10,439 bases of DNA from Burkholderiaceae bacterium. Lineage in GTDB: Bacteria; Pseudomonadota; Gammaproteobacteria; Burkholderiales; Burkholderiaceae_F. A model generated the notes under the pieces. That model saw nothing but the letters and a program-made list of their open reading frames with translations. It searched no databases and had not been told where the DNA came from. Below are positions 1 to 6,550 of the stretch, piece after piece. A program made the position numbers and the translations under genes. The stretch covers positions 1 to 10,439 of the forward strand of contig JACCSD010000083.1 of assembly GCA_013813185.1 (NCBI GenBank). Direction: 5' to 3'. Within the stretch, counting starts at the first letter, position 1. Every line of letters starts with the position of its first letter.

Positions 1-300
1 GCGTCGACCGCGCAAGTCACGGTCGAACTGATCCAGAAGACAGTCGCCGATTACTACAAGATCAAGATCGCCGATATGTACAGCAAACGGCGTCCGATCG
101 CGATCGCGCTGCCACGCCAGGTCGCGATGTACCTGGCCAAGGAGTTGACGCAAAAGAGTCTGCCGGAGATCGGCGAGTTGTTCGGAGGCCGCGATCACAC
201 AACCGTTTTGCACGCGGTCCGCAAGATCACCGGCGAGCGTTCCAAGAATCCTGAAATGAACCACGCGCTGCATGTGCTCGAGCAGACGCTGAAGGGCTAA
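1..300 (+). CDS. dnaA: Chromosomal replication initiator DnaA, C-terminal part (5' end outside window)
   Basis: Frame 1 is open from the first base to the TAA at 298-300, so this is the 3' end of a longer gene. The 99 visible residues are domain IV of DnaA, the helix-turn-helix domain that binds DnaA boxes at oriC. The signature is visible: RQVAMYLAKELT, then LPEIGELFGGRDHTTVLHA, whose GGRDHTTV loop reads DNA bases in characterised DnaA proteins. The protein ends HVLEQTLKG, a tail typical of Burkholderia-like DnaA. The internal ATG at 76 lies inside the conserved domain and is not the real start. dnaN follows after 231 bp on the same strand, the usual order at a bacterial origin. The ATPase domain III and the rest are not in the window, so intactness of the whole gene cannot be judged. 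Confidence 0.97.
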   Translation, partial: ASTAQVTVELIQKTVADYYKIKIADMYSKRRPIAIALPRQVAMYLAKELTQKSLPEIGELFGGRDHTTVLHAVRKITGERSKNPEMNHALHVLEQTLKG

Positions 301-531
301 CAAGCTGTGGACAGATCGTGTATGGCTGGGGATAGATGTAGCCGGTGCGTGCGATGCGGCGAAGTTGTCCTTTTCGTCAACCGTGAGCCCACACGTCAAC
401 AGATGGCTTGTCAACAGCCCTGAGCACTCAGCAAGTAATTGATGTAAAGGAACTCGTTGAGTTTGTCCCCAGTAAGGCGTTGCTTTACTACTACTTGTTA
501 CTAAGAAGAGTTATGAGAAGGATATAAAAGA
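301..531. promoter_or_regulatory. dnaA-dnaN spacer with DnaA-box-like sites, possible part of oriC and dnaN leader
   Basis: This 231-bp spacer has no gene. Two sites on the plus strand match TGTGGATAA at 7 of 9 positions: TGTGGACAG at 306-314 and TGGGGATAG at 327-335, 21 bp apart, about two helical turns. TTGTCAACA at 408-416 matches the opposite orientation (TTATCCACA) at 7 of 9. GTCAACAG occurs at 395-402 and 410-417, with a related GTCAACCG at 376-383. From about 425 to 531 the sequence is clearly more AT-rich than the flanking genes. Weak boxes next to an AT-rich stretch could be a DnaA-responsive control region for dnaN or one arm of the origin. No perfect DnaA box is present, so the main oriC may lie upstream of dnaA, outside the window. 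I could not pick a convincing -35/-10 pair. Confidence 0.4.
516..522 (+). promoter_or_regulatory. Ribosome binding site of dnaN
   Basis: AGAAGGA lies 9 nt before the ATG at 532 and is complementary to the 16S rRNA 3' end. It supports 532 as the dnaN start. Confidence 0.7.
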
Positions 532-1632
532 ATGCAACTCGTCAAAGCCAACCGCGATGCGTTGCTAAAACCGCTGCAGGTGGTAAGCGGTATCGTCGAA
601 CGCCGGCAAACGCTGCCGATCCTCGCGAACATTTTGGTGCGCAAGGAAGGCGGCAAAGTGTCGTTCACTGCGACTGATCTGGAAATTCAGATTCAAACCA
701 GTGCTGACATCGGTGCCGGCGATGACACTGCCGCGACCACGATCGCGGCGCGCAAATTGGTCGACATTCTGCGGGCGCTGCCCGACGCCGACGTGCAGTT
801 GTCGCTTGCGAACAAGAAAATGGCGGTCGCCAGCGGCAAGAGCCGTTTCAACCTGCAAACGCTGGCGGCCGAAGAATTTCCGACGGTGGCACAAGCAGAA
901 TTCACCGCCGATTTTTCGCTGCCCGCTGCCACGTTGAAGTACCTGCTCGGCATGGTGCACTTTGCGATGGCGCAGCAGGACATTCGCTACTACCTGAACG
1001 GAATGTTGCTGGTGGTTGACGGTACGACGGTGCGAGCCGTTGCTACTGACGGTCATCGGCTGGCGCTCGCCGAAGTCAGCAAGCCTGATGCGTCGAGCAA
1101 GGTCGAGGCGATCGTGCCGCGCAAGACGATCCTGGAGCTATCGCGCCTGCTACCCGACTCCGACGACCCCGTGCGCGTGCAGATGGCGGCCAACCAGGCG
1201 AAGTTCAGCTTTAGCGACATCGAGCTGATTTCGAAGCTGGTCGAGGGCAAGTTTCCCGATTACCAGCGCGTGGTGCCAGCCGCCAATACCAAGGTGTTTG
1301 CGATCAACCGCGAAGACCTGATGCATGCGCTGCAGCGCGCGGCGATCTTGACGACCGACAAGTTTAAGGGTGTTCGCATGCTGCTCGCGGTCGGCAGCTT
1401 GAAAATCAACTCGACCAACGCGGATCAGGAAGACGCGCAGGAAGAATTAGAGATCGGCTACCAGGGCGACCCTCTTGATATTGGCTTCAACGTCAACTAT
1501 CTGCTGGACGTGCTGGCCAACTTGAAGAATGACGAAGTGAGCTTTTCTCTCGGAGATGCGCTCGGCAGCGCGCTGATCACGATGCCGAATTCCGACAAGT
1601 TCAAGTACGTCGTCATGCCGATGCGGATATAG
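532..1632 (+). CDS. dnaN: DNA polymerase III beta subunit (sliding clamp)
   Basis: This gene encodes the homodimeric ring that encircles DNA and tethers the replicative polymerase and other clamp-binding proteins. The 366 residues match the normal bacterial length and should fold as three similar domains (about 1-125, 126-250 and 251-366). Family hallmarks are visible: VERRQTLPILAN near residues 22-33, RYYLNG at 152-157, ATDGHRLA at 171-178, KLVEGKFPDY in domain 2/3, the NADQEDAQEELEI stretch, and the C-terminal MPMRI, whose PMR part helps form the peptide-binding pocket. The ATG at 532 has a good ribosome binding site and starts at the conserved MQLVK. gyrB begins 10 bp after the stop, so dnaN and gyrB are probably co-transcribed. 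Nothing is truncated or unusual. Confidence 0.98.
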   Translation: MQLVKANRDALLKPLQVVSGIVERRQTLPILANILVRKEGGKVSFTATDLEIQIQTSADIGAGDDTAATTIAARKLVDILRALPDADVQLSLANKKMAVASGKSRFNLQTLAAEEFPTVAQAEFTADFSLPAATLKYLLGMVHFAMAQQDIRYYLNGMLLVVDGTTVRAVATDGHRLALAEVSKPDASSKVEAIVPRKTILELSRLLPDSDDPVRVQMAANQAKFSFSDIELISKLVEGKFPDYQRVVPAANTKVFAINREDLMHALQRAAILTTDKFKGVRMLLAVGSLKINSTNADQEDAQEELEIGYQGDPLDIGFNVNYLLDVLANLKNDEVSFSLGDALGSALITMPNSDKFKYVVMPMRI

Positions 1633-1642
1633 CAGCCGAATC

Positions 1643-4177
1643 ATGTCAGCCGTTCCAGATCAACCACCGATGAACCAACCTCAGCCTGCCGACGGCAGGG
1701 CGGACTATGGCGCAAGCAGCATCCAGATCCTCGAAGGACTCGAGGCGGTGCGCAAGCGTCCCGGCATGTACATCGGCGATACGCACGATGGCAGCGGGCT
1801 GCATCACATGGTGTTCGAAGTGGTTGACAACGCGGTCGACGAAGCGCTCGCCGGTTATTGCGACGACATCATCGTCACCATTCACACCGACAACTCGATC
1901 TCGGTGGTGGACAACGGCCGCGGCATTCCGACCGGTATCAAGTTCGACGACAAGCACGAGCCCAAGCGTTCGGCGGCCGAGATCGCGCTGACCGAGTTGC
2001 ACGCCGGCGGCAAGTTCAACCAGAACAGCTACAAGGTCTCGGGCGGGCTGCACGGCGTCGGCGTGTCGTGCGTGAACGCCTTGTCGGAATGGCTGCGCCT
2101 GACGATTCGCTTCGGTGGCAGCATGCATTACCTGGAGTTCCGGCGCGGCGACGTGCAGGACCGCATCGTGCAGACAATGCCGTCGGAAGCCGGGCTGGTG
2201 GAAGCGTCACCGATGAAGATCACCGGTCCGACCGATCGGCGTGGTACCGAAGTCCATTTTTTACCCGACGACACAATCTTCACCAACATCGATTTTCACT
2301 ATGACGTGCTGTCGAAACGGTTGCGCGAACTCTCGTTTCTGAACAACGGCGTCCACATCAAGCTAATCGATCAGCGCAACGCCAAGGAAGAAGACTTCGC
2401 ATTTTCCGGCGGTGTCAAAGGCTTCGTGCAGTACATCAACAAATCGAAAACGGTGTTGCATCCAAACGTGTTCTACGTCAGCACCGAATCGAGCGCCGGC
2501 GGAACGCCGGTCGGCGTCGAAGTCGCGATGCAGTGGAACGACGGCTACAACGAGAGCCTGCTCGCGTTTACCAACAACATTCCGCAGCGCGACGGCGGCA
2601 CGCACATCACCGGGCTGCGCGCGGCGATGACGCGCGTGCTGAACAATTACATCAAGAGTCACGAGTTCGACAAGAGGGCAAAAGTCGAAACCACCGGTGA
2701 TGACATGCGCGAAGGGCTGACGTGCGTGTTGTCGGTCAAGGTGCCCGAGCCCAAGTTCAGCTCGCAGACAAAGGACAAGCTGGTGTCGTCCGAGGTGCGT
2801 CCAGCGGTCGAGGACGCAATCGGCCGCGCGCTCGAGAGCTATCTGCTCGAACGCCCTGCCGACGCCAAGATTATTTGCAGCAAGATCGTCGATGCCGCAC
2901 GCGCCCGCGAAGCGGCACGCAAGGCGCGCGAGATGACACGGCGCAAAGGTGTGCTCGACGGGGTCGGACTGCCCGGCAAGCTCGCCGACTGCCAGGAGCG
3001 CGATCCGGCCAAGTCGGAGCTTTACATTGTCGAAGGCGATTCAGCCGGCGGCTCCGCCAAGCAGGGGCGTGATCGCAAGTTTCAGGCGGTGCTGCCGTTG
3101 CGCGGCAAGGTGCTGAACGTGGAGAAGGCGCGCTTCGACAAGCTGATCTCGTCCGAGCAGATTGCGACGTTGATCACCGCGCTCGGCACCGGCATCGGCG
3201 CGCCCGACACACCCGACGGCTTCAACCTCGACAAGCTGCGCTATCACCGCATCATCATCATGACCGACGCCGACGTCGACGGCGCGCACATCCGTACCCT
3301 GCTGCTGACGCTTTTTTATCGGCAGATGCCGCTGCTGGTAGAGCACGGCCATATCTACATCGCGCAGCCCCCGCTGTACCGGATCAAACACGGCAAGGAC
3401 GAGCGCTACATCAAGGACGACCACGAGCTCGCGCAATACATCGTCACGCTGGCGTTGAAAGACGCGAAACTGATTACTGCCGACGGGGCGACGCCCATTG
3501 AAGGCGAGCCGCTTGAAGTGCTGGCGCGGCAGTATTTGGTGGCCGCCGCGGTCATACAGCGTCTGTCGCGCGTGATGGATCGGCCCGCGCTCGAAGCGTT
3601 GCTGGCGGGCACCGAGCTCGATCTCGACGATGCGGCAAGCGCCGAAGCTTCGGCATTGCGACTGACGGAGGCACTCGGCAACTCGACCGTGCACGTGTAC
3701 GCGCAACACGACTCGGTCACCGACAAGCACCGGCTTCGCATCGAGCGGCGGCACCACGGAAACGTGAAGTTAAGCGCGATCGATGCTGACTTCGTGCACG
3801 GCGCCGACTACGCAACGCTCGCGGCGGCCGCGCGCACCTTCAAGGGAATGGTCGGCGCAGGAGCGCGCATCGTGCGTGGCGCAGGCGACAAGGAAAAGCA
3901 GGCGACCGTGACGAGCTTCGCCGAGGCCGTCGACTGGCTGATGCGCGAAGCCGAAGGCGGCGTGACGCGCCAGCGCTACAAAGGGCTGGGCGAGATGAAT
4001 CCCTCCCAGTTGTGGGAAACGACGATGGATCCGGCGGTACGCCGCATGCTCAAGGTGCAAATCGACGACGCGATTGGCGCCGATCAGATCTTCACCACGT
4101 TAATGGGTGACGAGGTCGAGCCACGCCGGCAATTCATCGAGTCGAATGCGCTGGCGGCCGGCAATATCGACGTTTGA
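1643..4177 (+). CDS. gyrB: DNA gyrase subunit B
   Basis: ATPase subunit of DNA gyrase, which with GyrA introduces negative supercoils. The 844 residues form the long Gram-negative type (E. coli has 804). The GHKL ATPase motifs are EVVDNAVDEA (from residue 59), DNGRGIP (90-96) and GGLHGVG (134-140). The TOPRIM domain has EGDSAGGSA with the metal-binding Glu at 464, PLRGKVLNVEKARFDK after it, and DADVDG with Asp 542 and 544. The insert typical of Gram-negative GyrB lies roughly at 580-770, followed by QRYKGLGEMNPSQLWETTMDP near 780. The position equal to E. coli Lys447 is Arg487, common in this lineage as far as I recall. The ATG at 1643 has no good ribosome binding site. A second ATG at 1670 is no better, and the first 20 residues are a poorly conserved Pro/Gln-rich leader, so the exact start is uncertain. 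Translation may be coupled to dnaN, which ends 10 bp before. Confidence 0.98.
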   Translation: MSAVPDQPPMNQPQPADGRADYGASSIQILEGLEAVRKRPGMYIGDTHDGSGLHHMVFEVVDNAVDEALAGYCDDIIVTIHTDNSISVVDNGRGIPTGIKFDDKHEPKRSAAEIALTELHAGGKFNQNSYKVSGGLHGVGVSCVNALSEWLRLTIRFGGSMHYLEFRRGDVQDRIVQTMPSEAGLVEASPMKITGPTDRRGTEVHFLPDDTIFTNIDFHYDVLSKRLRELSFLNNGVHIKLIDQRNAKEEDFAFSGGVKGFVQYINKSKTVLHPNVFYVSTESSAGGTPVGVEVAMQWNDGYNESLLAFTNNIPQRDGGTHITGLRAAMTRVLNNYIKSHEFDKRAKVETTGDDMREGLTCVLSVKVPEPKFSSQTKDKLVSSEVRPAVEDAIGRALESYLLERPADAKIICSKIVDAARAREAARKAREMTRRKGVLDGVGLPGKLADCQERDPAKSELYIVEGDSAGGSAKQGRDRKFQAVLPLRGKVLNVEKARFDKLISSEQIATLITALGTGIGAPDTPDGFNLDKLRYHRIIIMTDADVDGAHIRTLLLTLFYRQMPLLVEHGHIYIAQPPLYRIKHGKDERYIKDDHELAQYIVTLALKDAKLITADGATPIEGEPLEVLARQYLVAAAVIQRLSRVMDRPALEALLAGTELDLDDAASAEASALRLTEALGNSTVHVYAQHDSVTDKHRLRIERRHHGNVKLSAIDADFVHGADYATLAAAARTFKGMVGAGARIVRGAGDKEKQATVTSFAEAVDWLMREAEGGVTRQRYKGLGEMNPSQLWETTMDPAVRRMLKVQIDDAIGADQIFTTLMGDEVEPRRQFIESNALAAGNIDV

Positions 4178-4199
4178 TACTGTAGCTGCTGCGCATCGC

Positions 4200-4242
4200 C
4201 AAAGTTAGGCCCTCGCGTAATCAAAGTTAGGGCCTAACTTTG
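4200..4242. repeat. Direct copy plus palindrome of CAAAGTTAGG after gyrB
   Basis: CAAAGTTAGG occurs at 4200-4209 and again at 4222-4231. The second copy is followed, after one G, by its exact reverse complement CCTAACTTTG at 4233-4242. This gives a perfect palindrome with 10-bp arms and a 1-nt centre, preceded 22 bp upstream by a third arm in direct orientation. It begins 22 bp after the gyrB stop. No T-run follows and the loop would be too small, so a Rho-independent terminator is unlikely. It could be a protein-binding site, or abutted terminal repeats of a lost mobile element. I do not recognise the sequence. Confidence 0.75.
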
Positions 4243-4277
4243 ACGAGCATGCCGATTGTGAGGGTCTGCTTACGACC

Positions 4278-4295
4278 GAGGCTGTGTGAAAACTC
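4278..4295. repeat. Transposon-end-like sequence (possible terminal inverted repeat remnant)
   Basis: GAGGCTGTGTGAAAACTC resembles ends of the type GGCTGTGTGAAAAC that I recall from IS4/IS5/IS1182-like insertion sequences in proteobacteria. No transposase gene and no matching inverted partner were found nearby, so at most this is a solo remnant. The family assignment is from memory. Confidence 0.25.
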
Positions 4296-4509
4296 GGAAT
4301 CCTCGTGCTTTCGGTGGTCCCTTTACACCTCCCGAGGTGTCGTGTAGGCAGTCAGTGTTATTGGTATTTCCGTCAGAGTTAGTGAAATCCGTGGCCTAAG
4401 TTACTAAGAATTTCCTATTGGTAACCATTCGGAAGTACGCGCTGCGACCGTCGTGTAGCTTCCTAGATTGCGTATTCCGGTCGATCGCGATGCTACGTTC
4501 CAATCGACC

Positions 4510-4860
4510 GCGTTGCCCCCTTCCGGTTTTGGACAATGACCCCTTCCGGGTGTCGCGCGCGTTGGCGCCGGTCCGGCTACCAGCCGGGCTGTCGGCCAGT
4601 CGCAGGCCCTAATTAACCGTTCGATGAACGACCGCTTCATACGGGATGCTGCCGCTCAGGTTCGGCTGACGAATGACAGCTGCTGCCGAGACCTGACGTT
4701 GACCGTCTTGCGGAGCGGCTGTCCGCTGCACCTCTGAACCGGTCCTTCACTGTCGGTCGGGTGGATGAGCGTTCAGTGGGCGGCGGCGAGGATCAATGAG
4801 CGACCGCTCCCGCTGGCTTCGAACCGGGGCTCTCGACCCGAAACGGTCCTTTGTGAATCG
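4510..4860. repeat. Degenerate GACCGCTTC / CGGTCCTTC intergenic repeats
   Basis: The stretch contains repeated variants of one theme. TTGCCCCCTTCCGG is at 4513-4526 and ATGACCCCTTCCGG at 4536-4549, the second 23 bp after the first. GACCGCTTC is at 4630-4638, GACCGTCTTGCGG at 4701-4713, ACCGGTCCTTC at 4738-4748, GACCGCTCC at 4802-4810 and CGGTCCTTT at 4844-4852. Several are preceded by ATGA or TGA. Motifs of both orientations occur, as in an array of decayed inverted repeats. The exact 11-mer ACCGGTCCTTC recurs at 9506-9516. I recall similar GACCGCTTTnGGGTCG-like non-coding repeats in proteobacterial intergenic DNA but cannot name a family. Confidence 0.45.
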
Positions 4861-4900
4861 CCGCCGCCGGCCGCGAAGCGATCGGCGGGTCCGTCAGGAT

Positions 4901-5821
4901 CTACGACTTCAGCGCCGCCAGCTCTTCGCTCAAAAACTCGATGAGTGCGCGCACCCTGTGGGGCATGTGCCGGTTGGCCGGGTATAGCATGGAAAACGGG
5001 CGGGACGCACCCGCCAAGTCACGCAGAACCTCCTTCAGGCGTCCATCGCGCAGGTCCTGTTCGACGATGAAGCGATATGTCTGCGCGAGACCCACTCCGT
5101 GACGTGCCAGAGTCACCGGCGCAAGAATGTCGTCGGAGCAACGGATCGCGCCATGAACAACCTGTTCCAGCTCTCGCCCGCCTTGTCGCAGCAACCACGG
5201 CACGATCTGACCGGTGCTCGGAAGGGCGAACTGAATGCACTCGTGCTCAACCAGCGAGTTGATCGAGCGCGGAGTACCTCGTTTTCTCAGGTACTTGAGC
5301 GAGGCAACGATCACCAGATCCGCATCCTCCAGCTTGCGCGCAACAAGCCCTGAGTCCGGTGGCGTGCGACCCCGCACCGCCAAGTCACAACCCTCCGACG
5401 TGAAGTCGACATTGCGATTGCTGAGCTGCACGTCCAGCTCTATCCCGGGGAACCTGTCCCTGAAGGCGCCCAGCAGCGGCAGGATGCGGTAGTGACCATA
5501 GGACGTTGGCAAGCTGAGGCGAACGGTACCTGAGGGAGAGCGCTGCTCACCATTGAGAGCTCGCTCGGCCTCGACCAGCTGTGCCAACGCGCCTTTGCAT
5601 TGCTCGTAGTAGGCGCGGCCGCCGTCAGTCATTCGCACCTTGCGCGTCGTACGCACAAAGAGTTGCGCGCCCAGGCGCGACTCCAGACGCGCTACCGTTC
5701 GGCTGACCGCCGCAGGTGTCAATCCCGCCGCGTTGGCCGCTGCGGTGAAGCCCTCCAACTCTGCCGTGAGACAGAAGAGTTCGATGCTTCCCAGGCTCAT
5801 GTCTCCAAAGTTCCGACTCAT
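4901..5821 (-). CDS. LysR-type transcriptional regulator
   Basis: A cytoplasmic DNA-binding regulator of 306 residues, the usual length for the family. The N-terminal winged helix-turn-helix covers about residues 9-67 (SIELFCLTAELEGFTAAAN, LTPAAVSRTVARLESRLG, LFVRTTRKVRMTDGG). A linker helix leads to the periplasmic-binding-like effector domain from about 95 to 300 (GTVRLSLPTSYG, DLAVRGRTPPDSGLVARKL, GVGLAQTYRFIVEQDLRDG). The effector domain resembles the AaeR/DsdC-like group that controls neighbouring redox or aromatic genes. The ATG at 5821 gives seven extra residues before the motif. The second ATG, at 5798-5800, has GGAG two bases before it and gives the more typical LysR start, so it may be the true one. 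The gene is divergent from the transferase-led operon, a standard LysR layout, and probably controls it and itself. The effector is unknown. Confidence 0.93.
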   Translation of the reverse strand: MSRNFGDMSLGSIELFCLTAELEGFTAAANAAGLTPAAVSRTVARLESRLGAQLFVRTTRKVRMTDGGRAYYEQCKGALAQLVEAERALNGEQRSPSGTVRLSLPTSYGHYRILPLLGAFRDRFPGIELDVQLSNRNVDFTSEGCDLAVRGRTPPDSGLVARKLEDADLVIVASLKYLRKRGTPRSINSLVEHECIQFALPSTGQIVPWLLRQGGRELEQVVHGAIRCSDDILAPVTLARHGVGLAQTYRFIVEQDLRDGRLKEVLRDLAGASRPFSMLYPANRHMPHRVRALIEFLSEELAALKS

Positions 5822-5875
5822 TCAGGCACCCGACGTAATCAGAGAAGTTCATCCTGCCAGATTTATCTCTTGCGA

Positions 5876-5898
5876 GTGACGGAATATCGTTCCCTCAC
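5876..5898. promoter_or_regulatory. Candidate LysR operator dyad between the LysR and transferase genes
   Basis: The arms GTGACGGAA (5876-5884) and TTCCCTCAC (5890-5898) flank TATCG and pair at 8 of 9 positions, giving a 23-bp imperfect dyad. It ends 21 bp before the transferase start. A smaller dyad, AGAT-TT-ATCT, lies upstream at 5859-5868. Two sites in a divergent LysR intergenic region are the usual arrangement of recognition and activation sites. The classical T-N11-A core is not centred in the larger dyad, so assigning it to this LysR protein is an inference. Confidence 0.45.
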
Positions 5899-5908
5899 GT
5901 TCACCACC

Positions 5909-5914
5909 AGGAGA
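5909..5914 (+). promoter_or_regulatory. Ribosome binding site of the glutathione transferase gene
   Basis: AGGAGA lies 5 nt before the ATG at 5920. It is a strong Shine-Dalgarno sequence and fixes that start. Confidence 0.75.
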
Positions 5915-5919
5915 AATCC

Positions 5920-6537
5920 ATGAAGCTCTACTACTCCCCGGGCGCCTGCTCGCTGGCACCTCACATCGTTCTGCGCGAAGCCGGTCAGGCATTCACGCTG
6001 AGCAAAGTCGACACGAGCAAGCATGCGACCGCTACCGGCGAGGATTACTACGCCATCAATCCAAAGGGGATGGTGCCTCTTCTCGAACTGGACGACGGCA
6101 GCCGCCTTAGCGAAGGGCCGGTGATTGCGCAGTTCATTGCCGACCGAGTCGGTGCGCGCACCTTGATGCCGCCTGCGGGAAGCATCGAGCGATACCGGGT
6201 GATGGAGTGGCAGAACTACATCACATCGGAACTGCACAAGTCCTTCACTCCGCTCTTCAATCCTGAACTGGACGCGGCCGCGAAGCAGACCTTGTCGGCG
6301 GTGCTGCGCAAGAAGCTGCAATGGGTGGACGGACAACTGGCAGGCCGAGACTTTCTGACCGGCAAGGCATTCACCGCCGCTGATGCCTACCTGTTCACCA
6401 TTCTCGGCTGGGCCAAGTACGTGAATCTGGACATCGCCGACCTGAGCAACATCCAGCACTTCCTGTCGACGGTGTCGCAGCGACCGGCGGTCCGAGAGGC
6501 AATGAAGGCCGAGGGGCTCATCGCTGCGAGCGCCTGA
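5920..6537 (+). CDS. gst: Beta-class glutathione S-transferase
   Basis: A cytosolic enzyme that joins or exchanges glutathione with electrophilic compounds, normally as a homodimer. The 205 residues match bacterial beta-class enzymes such as Proteus mirabilis GST B1-1 in length and motifs. The thioredoxin-like N-terminal domain has MKLYYSPGACSLAPHI with the class-defining Cys10, NPKGMVP at 47-53 with the cis-Pro, and LSEGP with Glu65 for glutathione binding. The all-helical C-terminal domain contains SELHK with His106, which sits near Cys10 in this class, and the N-capping motif FTAADAYLF at 151-159. It has a strong ribosome binding site and is the first gene after the divergent LysR promoter region. 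The next gene starts 13 bp after its stop. Its place beside a nitronate oxygenase and a tautomerase suggests detoxification of a specific electrophile rather than a general housekeeping role. Confidence 0.95.
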   Translation: MKLYYSPGACSLAPHIVLREAGQAFTLSKVDTSKHATATGEDYYAINPKGMVPLLELDDGSRLSEGPVIAQFIADRVGARTLMPPAGSIERYRVMEWQNYITSELHKSFTPLFNPELDAAAKQTLSAVLRKKLQWVDGQLAGRDFLTGKAFTAADAYLFTILGWAKYVNLDIADLSNIQHFLSTVSQRPAVREAMKAEGLIAASA

Positions 6538-6550
6538 TCCAGGAACGTCG

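Larger units (their letters stand above)
4178..4900. other. Intergenic accessory stretch after gyrB, repeat-rich, no supported gene
   Basis: I see no convincing gene in these 723 bp on either strand. The short open frames show no family motif and overlap each other. The stretch holds, in order: a 21-bp palindrome with a further copy of its arm (4200-4242), a transposon-end-like sequence (4278-4295), a 16-bp palindrome at 4325-4340 (arms ACACCTC and GAGGTGT around CC), a stretch of lower GC around 4340-4430, and a series of degenerate GACCGCTTC-type motifs from about 4510 to 4860. This looks like the remains of mobile or repetitive DNA between the replication genes and the LysR locus. Confidence 0.6.

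Noticed and set aside
76..300. A separate 74-codon gene starting at ATG 76
   Set aside because: The frame is open to the left edge and the upstream residues continue DnaA domain IV, so 76 is an internal Met.
3041..3757. 238-codon minus-strand open frame inside gyrB
   Set aside because: It is a by-product of the GC-rich codon bias of gyrB. It has no recognisable domain and overlaps essential, well-conserved coding sequence entirely.
4222..4242. Rho-independent terminator for gyrB
   Set aside because: The perfect palindrome has a one-base centre, a stem of modest GC, and no T-run on either side, so it lacks the form of an intrinsic terminator.
4404..4640. Small minus-strand gene in the post-gyrB stretch
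   Set aside because: Its translation has no family motif, it has no ribosome binding site, and it overlaps the degenerate repeats, so it is probably chance.
4510..4860. CRISPR array
   Set aside because: The repeats are short, divergent, irregularly spaced and occur in both orientations, with no cas gene in the window.
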